Positions 1-8,439 of a stretch of DNA of 64,000 nt are shown here, piece by piece. The position numbers and the translations under genes were made by a program. Under the pieces are notes generated by a model that was not told the origin of the DNA, did no database searches, and saw only the letters and a list, made by a program, of their open reading frames with translations. This DNA is from Ideonella sp. (lineage in GTDB: Bacteria; Pseudomonadota; Gammaproteobacteria; Burkholderiales; Burkholderiaceae_C): positions 1-64,000 of the forward strand of contig JABTUY010000012.1 in assembly GCA_015075165.1 (NCBI GenBank), written 5' to 3'. Numbering within the stretch: the first letter of the stretch is position 1; each line of letters begins with the position of its first letter.

Positions 1-1
1 C

Positions 2-853
2 GCCGACTTCAACATGATCGAGGAAGGCGACAAGGTCATGGTCTGCCTGTCCGGCGGCAAGGACAGCCATGTCCTGCTCGACATCCTGATCAACATGCGC
101 CAGCGCGCGCCGATCTCGTTCGAGCTGGTGGCCGTCAACCTCGACCAGAAGCAGCCCGGCTTCCCGGCCGAGGTGCTGCCGGCCTACCTGGCAAGCCGCG
201 GCGTGCCGTTCCACATCGAGAACCAGGACACCTACTCGATCGTCAAGCGCGTGATCCCCGAGGGCAAGACGATGTGCAGCCTGTGCTCGCGGCTGCGCCG
301 CGGCATCCTGTACCGCGTCGCGCGCGAGCTCGGCGCCACCAAGATCGCGCTGGGCCACCACCGCGACGACATGGTCGTCACGCTGCTGATGAACATGTTC
401 TTCGGCAGCCGCCTCAAGGGCATGCCGCCCAAGCTGGTCAGCGACGACGGCCGCCACATGGTGATCCGGCCGCTGGCCTATGTCGACGAGGACGACCTGC
501 AACGCTGGGCCGAGCACCGGGGCTTCCCGATCATCCCCTGCTCGCTGTGCGGCAGCCAGGACAACCTGCAGCGGGTGCAGATCAAGCAGATGTTGCGCGA
601 TTGGGAGCGGAGCTTCCCCGGCCGCACCGACAACATGGCCGCGGCGATGGGCCGCGTCACGCCCTCGCACCTGATGGACCGGAACCTCTACCCGTTCGTG
701 ACGCTCCAAGCGAGCGGACAGCCCGACGCCGAGGGCGACAAGGCGTTCGACGACGACGAAACCTGCGCCACCGAAACCGCTGTACCGCAGCCGCTGCGGC
801 TGATGCGCTCCAGCGCGGCCCGCGGGCCCGAGGTGGCCGACGACGAAACCTGA
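2..853 (+). CDS. ttcA: TtcA, tRNA 2-thiocytidine synthetase (5' end outside window)
   Basis: The enzyme thiolates C32 of certain tRNAs in the cytoplasm, using an ATP PP-loop and a [4Fe-4S] cluster. The reading frame is open from base 2, so the true start lies upstream. Visible motifs are the PP-loop SGGKDS (bases 50-67) and two CxxC pairs, CSLC near base 280 and CSLC near base 540, which are the cluster ligands of the family. The last 50 or so residues after the conserved core are acidic and low-complexity, a variable tail. The next gene starts 48 bp downstream on the same strand. Identification is secure; only the N-terminus is missing. Confidence 0.95.
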   Translation, partial: ADFNMIEEGDKVMVCLSGGKDSHVLLDILINMRQRAPISFELVAVNLDQKQPGFPAEVLPAYLASRGVPFHIENQDTYSIVKRVIPEGKTMCSLCSRLRRGILYRVARELGATKIALGHHRDDMVVTLLMNMFFGSRLKGMPPKLVSDDGRHMVIRPLAYVDEDDLQRWAEHRGFPIIPCSLCGSQDNLQRVQIKQMLRDWERSFPGRTDNMAAAMGRVTPSHLMDRNLYPFVTLQASGQPDAEGDKAFDDDETCATETAVPQPLRLMRSSAARGPEVADDET

Positions 854-901
854 ACCAACCGGGAGAGCGCAGGCGGGCGCGACGGCCGCCGGCGACACAC
901 C

Positions 902-1558
902 ATGCACACGACCCTGGGAACGAGCCTGCACACCCACCGGCGGACGCTGGCGGCCGGGGCCCTGGCCGTGCTGGCGGCGGCGCTGCTCGGCGGCTGCGCG
1001 TCGATGAGCACGCTGACCTCCGAAGTCGCCAGCTACGGCGAGTGGCCGGCGACACGCAAGCCGGGCACCTACGCGTTCGATCGTCTGCCGTCGCAGCAGC
1101 AGCGCCCGGAGCAGACGCAGCGACTCGAGGATAACGCCCATGCCGCGCTCGAGGCCGCCGGCTTCGTCGCCGCCTCGCCTGGCACCCAGCCCGACGTGCT
1201 GGTGCAACTGGGCGCGCGCATCACGCGCTACGAACGCTCGCCGTGGGACGATCCGCTGTGGTGGCACGGCGGCTTCGGCCCCTGGCGCTACCGGCCCTGG
1301 ATGGGGCCGTACCCCTGGGTGGGGCCGAACTACTGGCGCTGGGGCGGCTACCGCGATACGCCGCAATACGACCGCGAGGTGGCGTTGCTGCTGCGCGACC
1401 GCGCCAGCGGCGCTCCGCTGTACGAGGCGCGCGCGACCAGCGGAGGGTTTTCCAGCGGCGGCGACGATCTGCTGAAGGCGATGTTCCGCGCCGCAATGGC
1501 CGACTTCCCGAACAGCAGCAGCACGCCGCACAGCGTGAGCGTGCCGCTGACGCCGTAG
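902..1558 (+). CDS. DUF4136-type lipoprotein
   Basis: A 218-residue exported lipoprotein. The signal peptide is a long hydrophobic stretch ending in lipobox LGGC, with the lipidated Cys at residue 32. The mature part matches my memory of DUF4136: a short beta-rich N-terminal half, then a Trp/Gly/Tyr/Pro-rich segment (residues 115-150), then conserved LLLRDRASGAPLYEARA and a C-terminal helix. DUF4136 proteins are envelope lipoproteins of unknown function, common in Burkholderiales. It ends 28 bp before the convergent DUF6279-like lipoprotein gene. Family assignment is from pattern memory, so moderate confidence. Confidence 0.75.
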   Translation: MHTTLGTSLHTHRRTLAAGALAVLAAALLGGCASMSTLTSEVASYGEWPATRKPGTYAFDRLPSQQQRPEQTQRLEDNAHAALEAAGFVAASPGTQPDVLVQLGARITRYERSPWDDPLWWHGGFGPWRYRPWMGPYPWVGPNYWRWGGYRDTPQYDREVALLLRDRASGAPLYEARATSGGFSSGGDDLLKAMFRAAMADFPNSSSTPHSVSVPLTP

Positions 1559-1586
1559 CGCGCGCGGCACGCCAGGGCCCCCTGGC

Positions 1587-2489
1587 CTACGGCCGCTCGC
1601 TGCGCACGGTTTCCATCGGCTGCTGCGCGGCGAGCGCACGCAGGTCGTCCTCCCAGCCCTGCAGACGCGCCACCGCGTGCCGGCGCTGCTCGGCGCTGGT
1701 GCCGTTGTGCAGCCGCGCGACCAGTGCACAGTTGTAGGCGAGCAGCTGCTCCTGGTAGCGCCGGTACGCCGGCCGCGGCGACTGTGCCGCGTGCACCGCG
1801 AACAGCCGCAGCGCCGCCTCGGCGCGCGCGATGTCACCCGGCCGCCCCTGCAGCGCGCGCAGGCCGGCCACGATCTTGCGCTGGCGTGCCTGCCGCTCGG
1901 CGAGCCAGCCGCGCGCGTCGAATGGCGAAGCCGCGAGGTCGCGCTCGAGCGCGCGGCGCTGCGCCGCGTCGAGGCGGCCGTAGACCCGCTCGGCGCGCGA
2001 CACCGTGCGCTCGGTCAGCGCCGCCAGCCGCTCGTCGGGCGTGGCCTGCAGGTGATCGGCGCGAAACTCGTCGTCGGTGCGGCGGTAGCGCTGCTCGACG
2101 TGGTTCACCTGCTGCGGCGTCAGCGAGACCAGCAGCCGCGCCAGCGACGGCACGCCGTGCTCGTAGCCGCGCTCGAGGCGGCGGCGCAGCGCGTCGCTCC
2201 AAGCACAGACCTCGGCCGCACTGAGGTCGCGCACGATCTGCTGCCTCGCCTGCGCCAGCAGCGCTGCGTAGTCGGGCAGCTGCGTGGTGCGGTGCCAGGC
2301 GAACCACTCGCCCAACGCCTGCTGCGCCTCGGTGGCCTGCGCTGCATCCAAATCGAAATAGCCGTCAAGCCACCAGTACGCGAGCGCGGGCCCCTGGTTG
2401 TAGGCCAGGCGCAGCGCGCTGCAGCCGCCCAGCAACAGCGCGGCCGCGATAATCCAGGCCCTCAGGCAGCATCGGATCGGCAGGCTCAT
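1587..2489 (-). CDS. DUF6279-like lipoprotein
   Basis: A 300-residue lipoprotein with signal peptide and lipobox LGGC (Cys23 from the chosen start). The mature protein is almost wholly helical and rich in Arg, Ala and Glu, starting with LRLAYNQGPALAYWWLDGYFD, a pattern I associate with the DUF6279 family. Function is unknown; an outer-membrane-anchored periplasmic protein is the best reading. The start at 2489 gives a normal signal peptide; an ATG at 2495 would add two residues. It is divergent from glmU, whose ATG begins at 2494, so only four bases separate the two starts and each promoter must lie inside the other gene. Confidence 0.7.
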   Translation of the reverse strand: MSLPIRCCLRAWIIAAALLLGGCSALRLAYNQGPALAYWWLDGYFDLDAAQATEAQQALGEWFAWHRTTQLPDYAALLAQARQQIVRDLSAAEVCAWSDALRRRLERGYEHGVPSLARLLVSLTPQQVNHVEQRYRRTDDEFRADHLQATPDERLAALTERTVSRAERVYGRLDAAQRRALERDLAASPFDARGWLAERQARQRKIVAGLRALQGRPGDIARAEAALRLFAVHAAQSPRPAYRRYQEQLLAYNCALVARLHNGTSAEQRRHAVARLQGWEDDLRALAAQQPMETVRSERP

Positions 2490-2493
2490 CGAC

Positions 2494-3861
2494 ATGGCGC
2501 TCGACATCGTGATCATGGCCGCGGGCAAGGGTACCCGCATGAAGTCGGCCCTGCCCAAGGTGCTGCAGCGCCTGGCCGGGCGACCGCTGGTGCAGCACGT
2601 GCTCGACGCCTGCGCTGACCTGCAGGCGCGGCGCACGGTGGTGATTACCGGCTTCGGAGCGGCCGACGTCGAGCGTGCGGTCGCCGCGCCCGGCGTGCTG
2701 TGCGTACGGCAGGAGCCACAGCTCGGCACCGGCCATGCGGTGCAGCAGGCGGTGCCGCATCTGGATGACGCCGGCACCACGCTGGTCCTCAACGGCGACG
2801 TGCCGCTGATCGAGCCCGCGACAGCGCGCGCGCTGGCGGCGGCCTGCGACGGCCAGCGGCTGGCGCTGCTGACGCTCGAGCTCGATGATCCCAGCGGCTA
2901 CGGGCGCATCGTGCGCGACGGCGCCGTGGTGCGCGGCATCGTCGAGCACAAGGACGCAAGCCCGGCGCAGCGCGCGATCCGCGAGGTCTACACCGGGATG
3001 ATGGCCGCGCCCACCGCGGCGTTGAAGCGCTGGCTTGCGCGGCTGAAGAACGACAACGCGCAGCGCGAGTACTACCTGACCGACATCGTCGCGATGGCGG
3101 TGGCCGACGGCGTGCCGGTGGTCGCCAGCGCGGCGCAAGACGAAACCGAGGTACTCGGCGTCAACAGCCCGGCGCAGCTCGCCGACCTCGAGCGCCGCCT
3201 GCAACGCCGCCGCGCGGAGGCGCTCTTGGCAGCCGGCGTGCGGCTAGCCGATCCGGCGCGCATCGACATCCGCGGCGAGCTGGTGTGCGGGCAGGACGTC
3301 GAGATCGACATCAACTGCGTGTTCGAAGGCCGCGTGGTGATCGGCGACGGCGCGCGCATCGGCGCCCACTGCGTGATCCGCGATTCGCGCATCGGCGCCG
3401 GCGCCCGGGTGCAGCCGTTCTGCGACTTCCAGCAGGCCGTGATCGGCGAGCAGGCCCAGGTCGGCCCATTCGCGCGGCTGCGGCCGGGCGCCGAGCTGGG
3501 GCCCGAGGTGCACATCGGCAACTTCGTCGAGGTGAAGAACTCGACGCTGGCACGCGGCGCCAAGGCCAACCACCTGGCGTACTTGGGCGACAGCACGGTC
3601 GGCGAGCGCGTCAACTACGGCGCCGGCAGCATCACCGCCAACTACGACGGCGCGGCCAAGCACCGCACGGTGCTGGGCAATGACGTGCACGTGGGCTCCA
3701 ACTGCGTGCTGGTGGCGCCGGTCACGGTGGGCGACGGCGCGACCATCGGCGCCGGCAGCGTGATCAGCAAGCCGGCGCCGGCCGGGCAACTGACGGTGGC
3801 GCGTGCGCGCCAGGCCACGGTGGCCAACTGGGCGCGGCCGGCCAAGGCGAAGAAGCCGTAG
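2494..3861 (+). CDS. glmU: GlmU, bifunctional UDP-GlcNAc pyrophosphorylase / GlcN-1-P acetyltransferase
   Basis: GlmU makes UDP-N-acetylglucosamine, the precursor of peptidoglycan and LPS, from glucosamine-1-phosphate in two steps. The N-terminal uridyltransferase domain carries the signature GKGTRMKSALPKVL (residues 11-24). From about residue 250 the protein is a left-handed beta helix with repeated hexapeptides, then the acetyltransferase active-site region around GNFVEVKNS and the YGAGSITANYDG segment. At 455 residues it is the usual length (E. coli 456). The 3' end lies 3 bp from the end of the convergent GGDEF/EAL gene. Confidence 0.98.
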   Translation: MALDIVIMAAGKGTRMKSALPKVLQRLAGRPLVQHVLDACADLQARRTVVITGFGAADVERAVAAPGVLCVRQEPQLGTGHAVQQAVPHLDDAGTTLVLNGDVPLIEPATARALAAACDGQRLALLTLELDDPSGYGRIVRDGAVVRGIVEHKDASPAQRAIREVYTGMMAAPTAALKRWLARLKNDNAQREYYLTDIVAMAVADGVPVVASAAQDETEVLGVNSPAQLADLERRLQRRRAEALLAAGVRLADPARIDIRGELVCGQDVEIDINCVFEGRVVIGDGARIGAHCVIRDSRIGAGARVQPFCDFQQAVIGEQAQVGPFARLRPGAELGPEVHIGNFVEVKNSTLARGAKANHLAYLGDSTVGERVNYGAGSITANYDGAAKHRTVLGNDVHVGSNCVLVAPVTVGDGATIGAGSVISKPAPAGQLTVARARQATVANWARPAKAKKP

Positions 3862-3864
3862 CGT

Positions 3865-6222
3865 TCAGGCAGACTGCTCGCGCAGCCACTGCGCGAACGC
3901 CGGCGCCGGCATTGGCGGCGCCACGCCCGGGCCCTGCACGCGGCCGCAGCCGACATCGGCCAGCCAGCGACGCTGTGCCAGCGATTCGACCCCCTTGGCG
4001 GTTACCTCGAGCCGCAGGCCCTGCGCCATGCGTACAAGCGCGGCGGCGATCGTCGCCGCGGCGCCGTCGGCCGGCAGCGCAGCGACGAAGTCGTGCCCGA
4101 GATTGACGCCGCGCACCGGCAACGCCCGCAACTGGGCGAGCGCCATCGCGCCACGACCGAGGTCGTCGATCGCCACCGCAATGCCGAGCTGCGCCAACTC
4201 CGCCAGCGCGGCACGCAGCGCGGGTTCGTCGCCAACCAGGGCCGACGCACCGACATCGAGCGACAACGCGCCGCCCGGCGGGGACTCGCGGCACACCTGC
4301 GCGGCCAGCCGGGCCAGCGCCGGCAACGGCAGTGGCAGCCCCGACAGATCGAGCACTACCTCGGGTGGCACCCCCGTCGCGGCCCAGCCGCGTTGCGCCT
4401 TGATCGCCTCATGCAGCGCCCAGCGCACGAGCGGCTGCGTCAGGCGCCGCTCATGCGTGGCATCGACGAACTGCTGCGGCGCGAGCCAGCCGCGCTCGGG
4501 GTGCTGCCATCGCGGCAGGGCCTGCACCTGCAACGAGCTGCCGCCGAGCGGCACGCGCGGCTGCAGCAGCAACGAAAACTCACCTCGCTGCAGGGCTGCA
4601 CCGATCTGATCGTCGAGCGCTAGGACAGTCTGGGCCTGCACCGCCATGCCAGGCTCGAAGAAGCAACACGTGCCGCGGCCGCGCGCCTTGGCCGCATACA
4701 TCGCCGCGTCGGCGTTCTTGATCAGTTCGGCCGGCAGCCGACCGTCGGCCGGCATCATCGCGACCCCGATCGACGGCGATGTCGCGATCTGCTGCCCCTG
4801 CACCGACAGTGGCGCCTCGACGGCTTGCGTCAGGCGTTGCACCAGCTCCTGTGCCACGCGACGATCGGCCACGTCGGCCAGCAGCACGAGGAACTCGTCG
4901 CCGCCGAAGCGGCCGACCAGATCGATCGGGCGCACCGATTGAACGATGCGCTGCGCCACCGCCTGCAGCGCCTGGTCGCCGGCCAGGTGCCCGAGCGAGT
5001 CGTTGATGCGCTTGAAGTGGTCGAGGTCGATGAACAGCAGCGCAGCGTACGCGGCCGTACCGGCAGACAGGCGCGCCGCCAGCTGGCCCATGAAGTGCGC
5101 GCGGTTCGGCAACCCGGTCAGCGGGTCGTGGTGGGCCAGGAACTCGATGCGCTGCTGCGCCTGCAGCCGATCGCGGATGTCGCGCACGATCGCCATGCGC
5201 AACTTCTCGCCGCGCCGCGTGAACGTGCGGCCGATCGACTCGATCGCGATGCGCTGGCCGTCGGCGGCGACCACGGCCAGGTCGTAGCGCTGGTCGGAGG
5301 CCGACGACATCACCGCCTGCGCGCGCGCCCGGTGCTCCGGCGCGACGAACTCGAGCACATGGCGCCCGATCAACTGCTCGGGTCGGTAGCCCAGCAGGTC
5401 GACCAGCGCGCCGTTGACATCGGTGACCACGCCGTCGCGGTGGAACACGATGCCCTCGAGACTGGCATCCATGAACTTCGACAGCCGATCCTCGCTCTCG
5501 CGCAACGCCGCTTCGATGCGGCGGTGGTGCGTGATGTCGCTGATCAGCACGAACGCGCCGACCAGTTGCCCACCGTCCAGGTGCGGCACCAGTGTCACCT
5601 CGATCCAGCGCGGGGCACCGTCGGCGCCTGCCGTCTGGCGCTCGTACGACGCGGTCTCGTGGTGGCTCAGCAGCCGGTCGACCCGCGGCTGGATCTCGGC
5701 AGCCGCCTCCGCACCGATCACCTCGGCGAAGGTGCGACCGATGATCGACTCGGGCTCGAACCCGAACGCGCGCGCATACTGCTTGTTGGCGTAGGCACAC
5801 GTCAGCCGGCCTGCCTCGTAGTAGGCGATCAGCGCCGGCACGCTATCGGCCAGCAGCGCGAAGCGCTGCGTCTCGGCCCGCGCCTCGCGCTCGGCCAGCC
5901 GCTCGACGGTGCAGTCGCGCAGCACGCAGCTGAAACGCTGTGCATCGGGCAGCCAGCGCGCGCTCAGCTCGAACCAGGCCGGCGTGCCGGCGCTGCGCAG
6001 TTGCAGCTCGAGCACGAAGTCGCGCTGCGCGGCCAGCCGCATGCGCAGCAGCGTTGCTGGTGCTGCGTCGAGGCCTGCGGGCCAGCTCGAGCCCTCGACG
6101 AACGCCGGCAGCAGGGCCCGCGTGGCCTGGTTCACACGCTGCACGACACCGCGCACGTCGAGCAGCAACGCCGGCAGCGGCAGCGCCTCCCAGGCGGTAT
6201 CGCTCGCGGGCGGTGGGGGCAT
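3865..6222 (-). CDS. PAS-PAS-PAS-GGDEF-EAL protein, EAL domain degenerate
   Basis: A 785-residue c-di-GMP signalling protein with no obvious transmembrane segment, so probably cytosolic. Three PAS-like domains (about 10-125, 130-245, 250-360) precede a GGDEF domain and an EAL-like domain. The diguanylate cyclase motif is intact (GGDEF, residues 440-444), with an RxxD inhibitory-site motif (RPID) five residues before it. The EAL domain looks inactive: the signature reads QAL (residues 567-569), the second motif is DDLGRG rather than DDFGTG, and the usual basic and acidic residues later on are replaced. I infer a cyclase with a regulatory EAL module. Its start is 39 bp from the end of udg on the same strand. 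Confidence 0.88.
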   Translation of the reverse strand: MPPPPASDTAWEALPLPALLLDVRGVVQRVNQATRALLPAFVEGSSWPAGLDAAPATLLRMRLAAQRDFVLELQLRSAGTPAWFELSARWLPDAQRFSCVLRDCTVERLAEREARAETQRFALLADSVPALIAYYEAGRLTCAYANKQYARAFGFEPESIIGRTFAEVIGAEAAAEIQPRVDRLLSHHETASYERQTAGADGAPRWIEVTLVPHLDGGQLVGAFVLISDITHHRRIEAALRESEDRLSKFMDASLEGIVFHRDGVVTDVNGALVDLLGYRPEQLIGRHVLEFVAPEHRARAQAVMSSASDQRYDLAVVAADGQRIAIESIGRTFTRRGEKLRMAIVRDIRDRLQAQQRIEFLAHHDPLTGLPNRAHFMGQLAARLSAGTAAYAALLFIDLDHFKRINDSLGHLAGDQALQAVAQRIVQSVRPIDLVGRFGGDEFLVLLADVADRRVAQELVQRLTQAVEAPLSVQGQQIATSPSIGVAMMPADGRLPAELIKNADAAMYAAKARGRGTCCFFEPGMAVQAQTVLALDDQIGAALQRGEFSLLLQPRVPLGGSSLQVQALPRWQHPERGWLAPQQFVDATHERRLTQPLVRWALHEAIKAQRGWAATGVPPEVVLDLSGLPLPLPALARLAAQVCRESPPGGALSLDVGASALVGDEPALRAALAELAQLGIAVAIDDLGRGAMALAQLRALPVRGVNLGHDFVAALPADGAAATIAAALVRMAQGLRLEVTAKGVESLAQRRWLADVGCGRVQGPGVAPPMPAPAFAQWLREQSA

Positions 6223-6261
6223 CGTGTTCGTTCTTCGACGGCAGGGGCTTTGCGCGCGATG

Positions 6262-7140
6262 TTATCGGGTTGTCTGTTGCAGTTGCTGCGCAGCCAGGCA
6301 CAAATCGGCCCACGCGCGGGCCTTGTCGGCAGGATTGCGCAACAGGTACGCCGGGTGATAGGTGACCACCACCGGCGTGTCGCGCCAGCGGTGCACGCGA
6401 GCGCGCAGGCGGCCGATCGGCTCGTCGCTGCGCAACAGCGCCTGCACCGCAAAGCGGCCCATCGCCAGCAGCAGGCGCGGCTGCACCAGTTCGATCTGGC
6501 GCTGCAGGTAGCTGCCGCACAGCGCCAGTTCGTGCGGCTCGGGGTTGCGGTTGCGCGGCGGCCGGCACTTCAGCGTGTTGGCGATGTATACCTGCTGCGC
6601 CGGCTGGGCCTGTGCCCGCGTCAGGCCGATCGCCCGCAACATGCGGTCGAGCAACTGCCCCGCCGCGCCGACGAACGGCTCGCCCTGCCGGTCTTCGTGC
6701 TCGCCCGGCGCCTCGCCGACGATCATGCAGTGCGCGCGCTCGTGGCCGACGCCGAACACCGTCTGCGTGCGCCCTTCGCACAGCCGGCATGCGCGGCACG
6801 CCGCCACGCGCTCGCGCAACGCTGGCCAATCGAGCTGCGAGACATCGATCGTCGGACGCGGTGCATGATCGCCCGCCGTCACGCTGCACGGCATTGTGGT
6901 GGCCGCCCGCGCAGTGCCGCGGTCACGATCGGCCGGACACGCCGGCGGTTGGGTCGATTCCTGCTCCGACGAACGCGGCGACGATCGTCCAGAGGCCCGC
7001 TCCGGCAGCGGCCGCGGGCCCCGCTGCGGCACGATCTCCCCAGTGGCCGGCGCGACCGGCGCCGCACCGCCTGCCGCCGTCGGCAGCCACAGCGTGATGC
7101 CCATCGCGTCGAGCATCGCCCGCTGGCGCTCGGTCCACAT
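6262..7140 (-). CDS. Family 4 uracil-DNA glycosylase with psi-like N-terminal peptide
   Basis: A 292-residue protein of the Fe-S uracil-DNA glycosylase family, which removes uracil from DNA. The catalytic domain occupies roughly residues 95-292. Ligand cysteines are visible in CRACRLC, in TLKCRPP and in ELALCGSY. Family motifs GEAPGEHED and HPAYLLRNP are intact. The first 20 residues ([20 protein letters not shown]) are separated from the domain by a low-complexity linker of about 75 residues and resemble the N-terminus of DNA polymerase III psi. The ATG at 7140 overlaps the rimI stop by one base, so it is translated with tsaB-rimI. Confidence 0.92.
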   Translation of the reverse strand: MWTERQRAMLDAMGITLWLPTAAGGAAPVAPATGEIVPQRGPRPLPERASGRSSPRSSEQESTQPPACPADRDRGTARAATTMPCSVTAGDHAPRPTIDVSQLDWPALRERVAACRACRLCEGRTQTVFGVGHERAHCMIVGEAPGEHEDRQGEPFVGAAGQLLDRMLRAIGLTRAQAQPAQQVYIANTLKCRPPRNRNPEPHELALCGSYLQRQIELVQPRLLLAMGRFAVQALLRSDEPIGRLRARVHRWRDTPVVVTYHPAYLLRNPADKARAWADLCLAAQQLQQTTR

Positions 7141-7622
7141 CACGGTTGCGGCTCGGCGTGCGCGCCGATCGGCAGGCTCATCACGATCGCATTCTCGCGC
7201 CCTGCGGCGCCGGCCGGGTAGTAGCCGCGCCGCTGGCCGACCTCGCGAAAGCCGTAGCGTCGGTACAGCGCCTGCGCGCGCTCGTTGCTCACGCGCACCT
7301 CCAGCCACAGCCGCTGCGCGCCGAGCGCGGCGCCACGGCGCACCAGCTCGTCGAGCATCGCGCGGCCATGGCCGCGGTGCTGGTGCTCGGGCGCCACCGT
7401 CAGGTTCAACAGGTGCAGCTCCTGCACGCCCGGCATCGCGATGCAGTAGCCGAACCAGCGCCCCGCGGCATCGAGGTGCTTGCGCGCGAGGTAGCCGGCG
7501 TGCAGCGAGTCGACGAAGTTGCCGCGGCTCCACGGGAACGGATAGACCGCGGTCTCGATCGCCAGCAGCATGTCGAGGTCGGCCAGCACCACCGGCTCGG
7601 AGCGCACACCGCCCTCAGCCAT
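7140..7622 (-). CDS. rimI: RimI, ribosomal protein bS18 N-acetyltransferase
   Basis: A 160-residue GNAT acetyltransferase. RimI acetylates the N-terminal Ala of ribosomal protein S18. Visible features are the acetyl-CoA loop HQHRGHGRAML (the Q/RxxGxG/A motif), the beta-4 segment LHLLNLTVAPEH, and the C-terminal ERAQALYRRYGFREVGQRRGYY typical of RimI. It overlaps the 3' end of tsaB by 8 bp and the udg start by one base, so the three genes form a tight operon. The tsaB-rimI pairing is common in proteobacteria. Confidence 0.93.
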   Translation of the reverse strand: MAEGGVRSEPVVLADLDMLLAIETAVYPFPWSRGNFVDSLHAGYLARKHLDAAGRWFGYCIAMPGVQELHLLNLTVAPEHQHRGHGRAMLDELVRRGAALGAQRLWLEVRVSNERAQALYRRYGFREVGQRRGYYPAGAAGRENAIVMSLPIGAHAEPQP

Positions 7623-8373
7623 TGCGCCGCTCCGGTCGCGTCGCCTTGGCGCGCTGCAGCGCCTCGCGCTCGGCCGTGGTGAGCGCCACCTTGTCGCGCA
7701 GGTACAGCGGCAGCGCCAGCGCCGGGTCGATCGCTTCGCCACGCTGCCAAGCGTGTCGCGCCAACCGCAGCAGCGCGGCCGCGCGGTCGCGCTGCGTCGG
7801 CAGCGCCGGCACGCCCGCGGGCTGCAGGCGCGCACCGAACGCCACGACCGCGCTGCCGGCCACCCGCCGCGGCGGCGTCGCGCGCCAACGCGCGTTCAGT
7901 GCATCGAGCGTGTACAGCGCCGGCGCCACGGTGGCGCGCCAACCAGTGGGCTCGGGTCGCGACCCCAACCCAGGTTCGAACCGATACTGCGCGGCGTACA
8001 CCTCGTCCATCCGCGCGTCCATCGCCACCCAGATGTCGTCGCCATCGCCCACCTGCGTGCGCGCGTCGTCGGCCACCAGCATCAGACTGTCGATGGCCAG
8101 CAGCGGCCGCCCGGCGCCGAGTGCCAGGCCCTGCGCCGTTGCACAGGCACAGCGCAGCCCGGTGAACGCGCCGGGCCCGGCACCGAAGGCGATGGCGTCG
8201 ACCTGCGCGACGCCGAGGCCGCATTCGGCCAGACCCTGCAGCGCCAGCCCGAGGATGCGCGACGACGCCAGCGCGCCCCCGTCGACCACGCGGCACCACG
8301 TGCGCTCGTCGGCGGCCACCGCGACGGCGAGCGCCTCGGTCGAGCAATCGAGTGCCAGCAGGTGGGTGGCCAT
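7615..8373 (-). CDS. tsaB: TsaB, t6A37 biosynthesis scaffold protein
   Basis: TsaB partners TsaD and TsaE in transferring the threonylcarbamoyl group to A37 of tRNAs that read ANN codons. The protein (252 residues from the ATG at 8373) shows the ASKHA-like start LLALDCSTEALAVAV and the family hallmark FGAGPGAFTGLR. An in-frame ATG 11 codons upstream would add an arginine-rich stretch not seen in the family, so I chose 8373. It is the first gene of tsaB-rimI-udg. The enzyme that supplies its substrate, a Sua5-type synthase, lies about 1.1 kb away on the same strand but is frameshifted here. Confidence 0.95.
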   Translation of the reverse strand: MATHLLALDCSTEALAVAVAADERTWCRVVDGGALASSRILGLALQGLAECGLGVAQVDAIAFGAGPGAFTGLRCACATAQGLALGAGRPLLAIDSLMLVADDARTQVGDGDDIWVAMDARMDEVYAAQYRFEPGLGSRPEPTGWRATVAPALYTLDALNARWRATPPRRVAGSAVVAFGARLQPAGVPALPTQRDRAAALLRLARHAWQRGEAIDPALALPLYLRDKVALTTAEREALQRAKATRPERRNG

Positions 8374-8439
8374 GTCGGGTCGGCTCCGGCGAACGGCGCG
8401 CCGCACTGGCGCGCGGAATTCGCGCCGGCGCCGCGGCCT

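Noticed and set aside
2365-3204. Long minus-strand open frame opposite glmU
   Set aside because: It lies wholly over glmU, has shadow composition rich in Arg, His and Val, and no recognisable motif; GC-rich DNA produces many such frames.
4825-7221. 798-codon plus-strand open frame across the GGDEF and udg genes
   Set aside because: It is antisense to two well-supported genes and has no domain pattern; an artefact of high GC.
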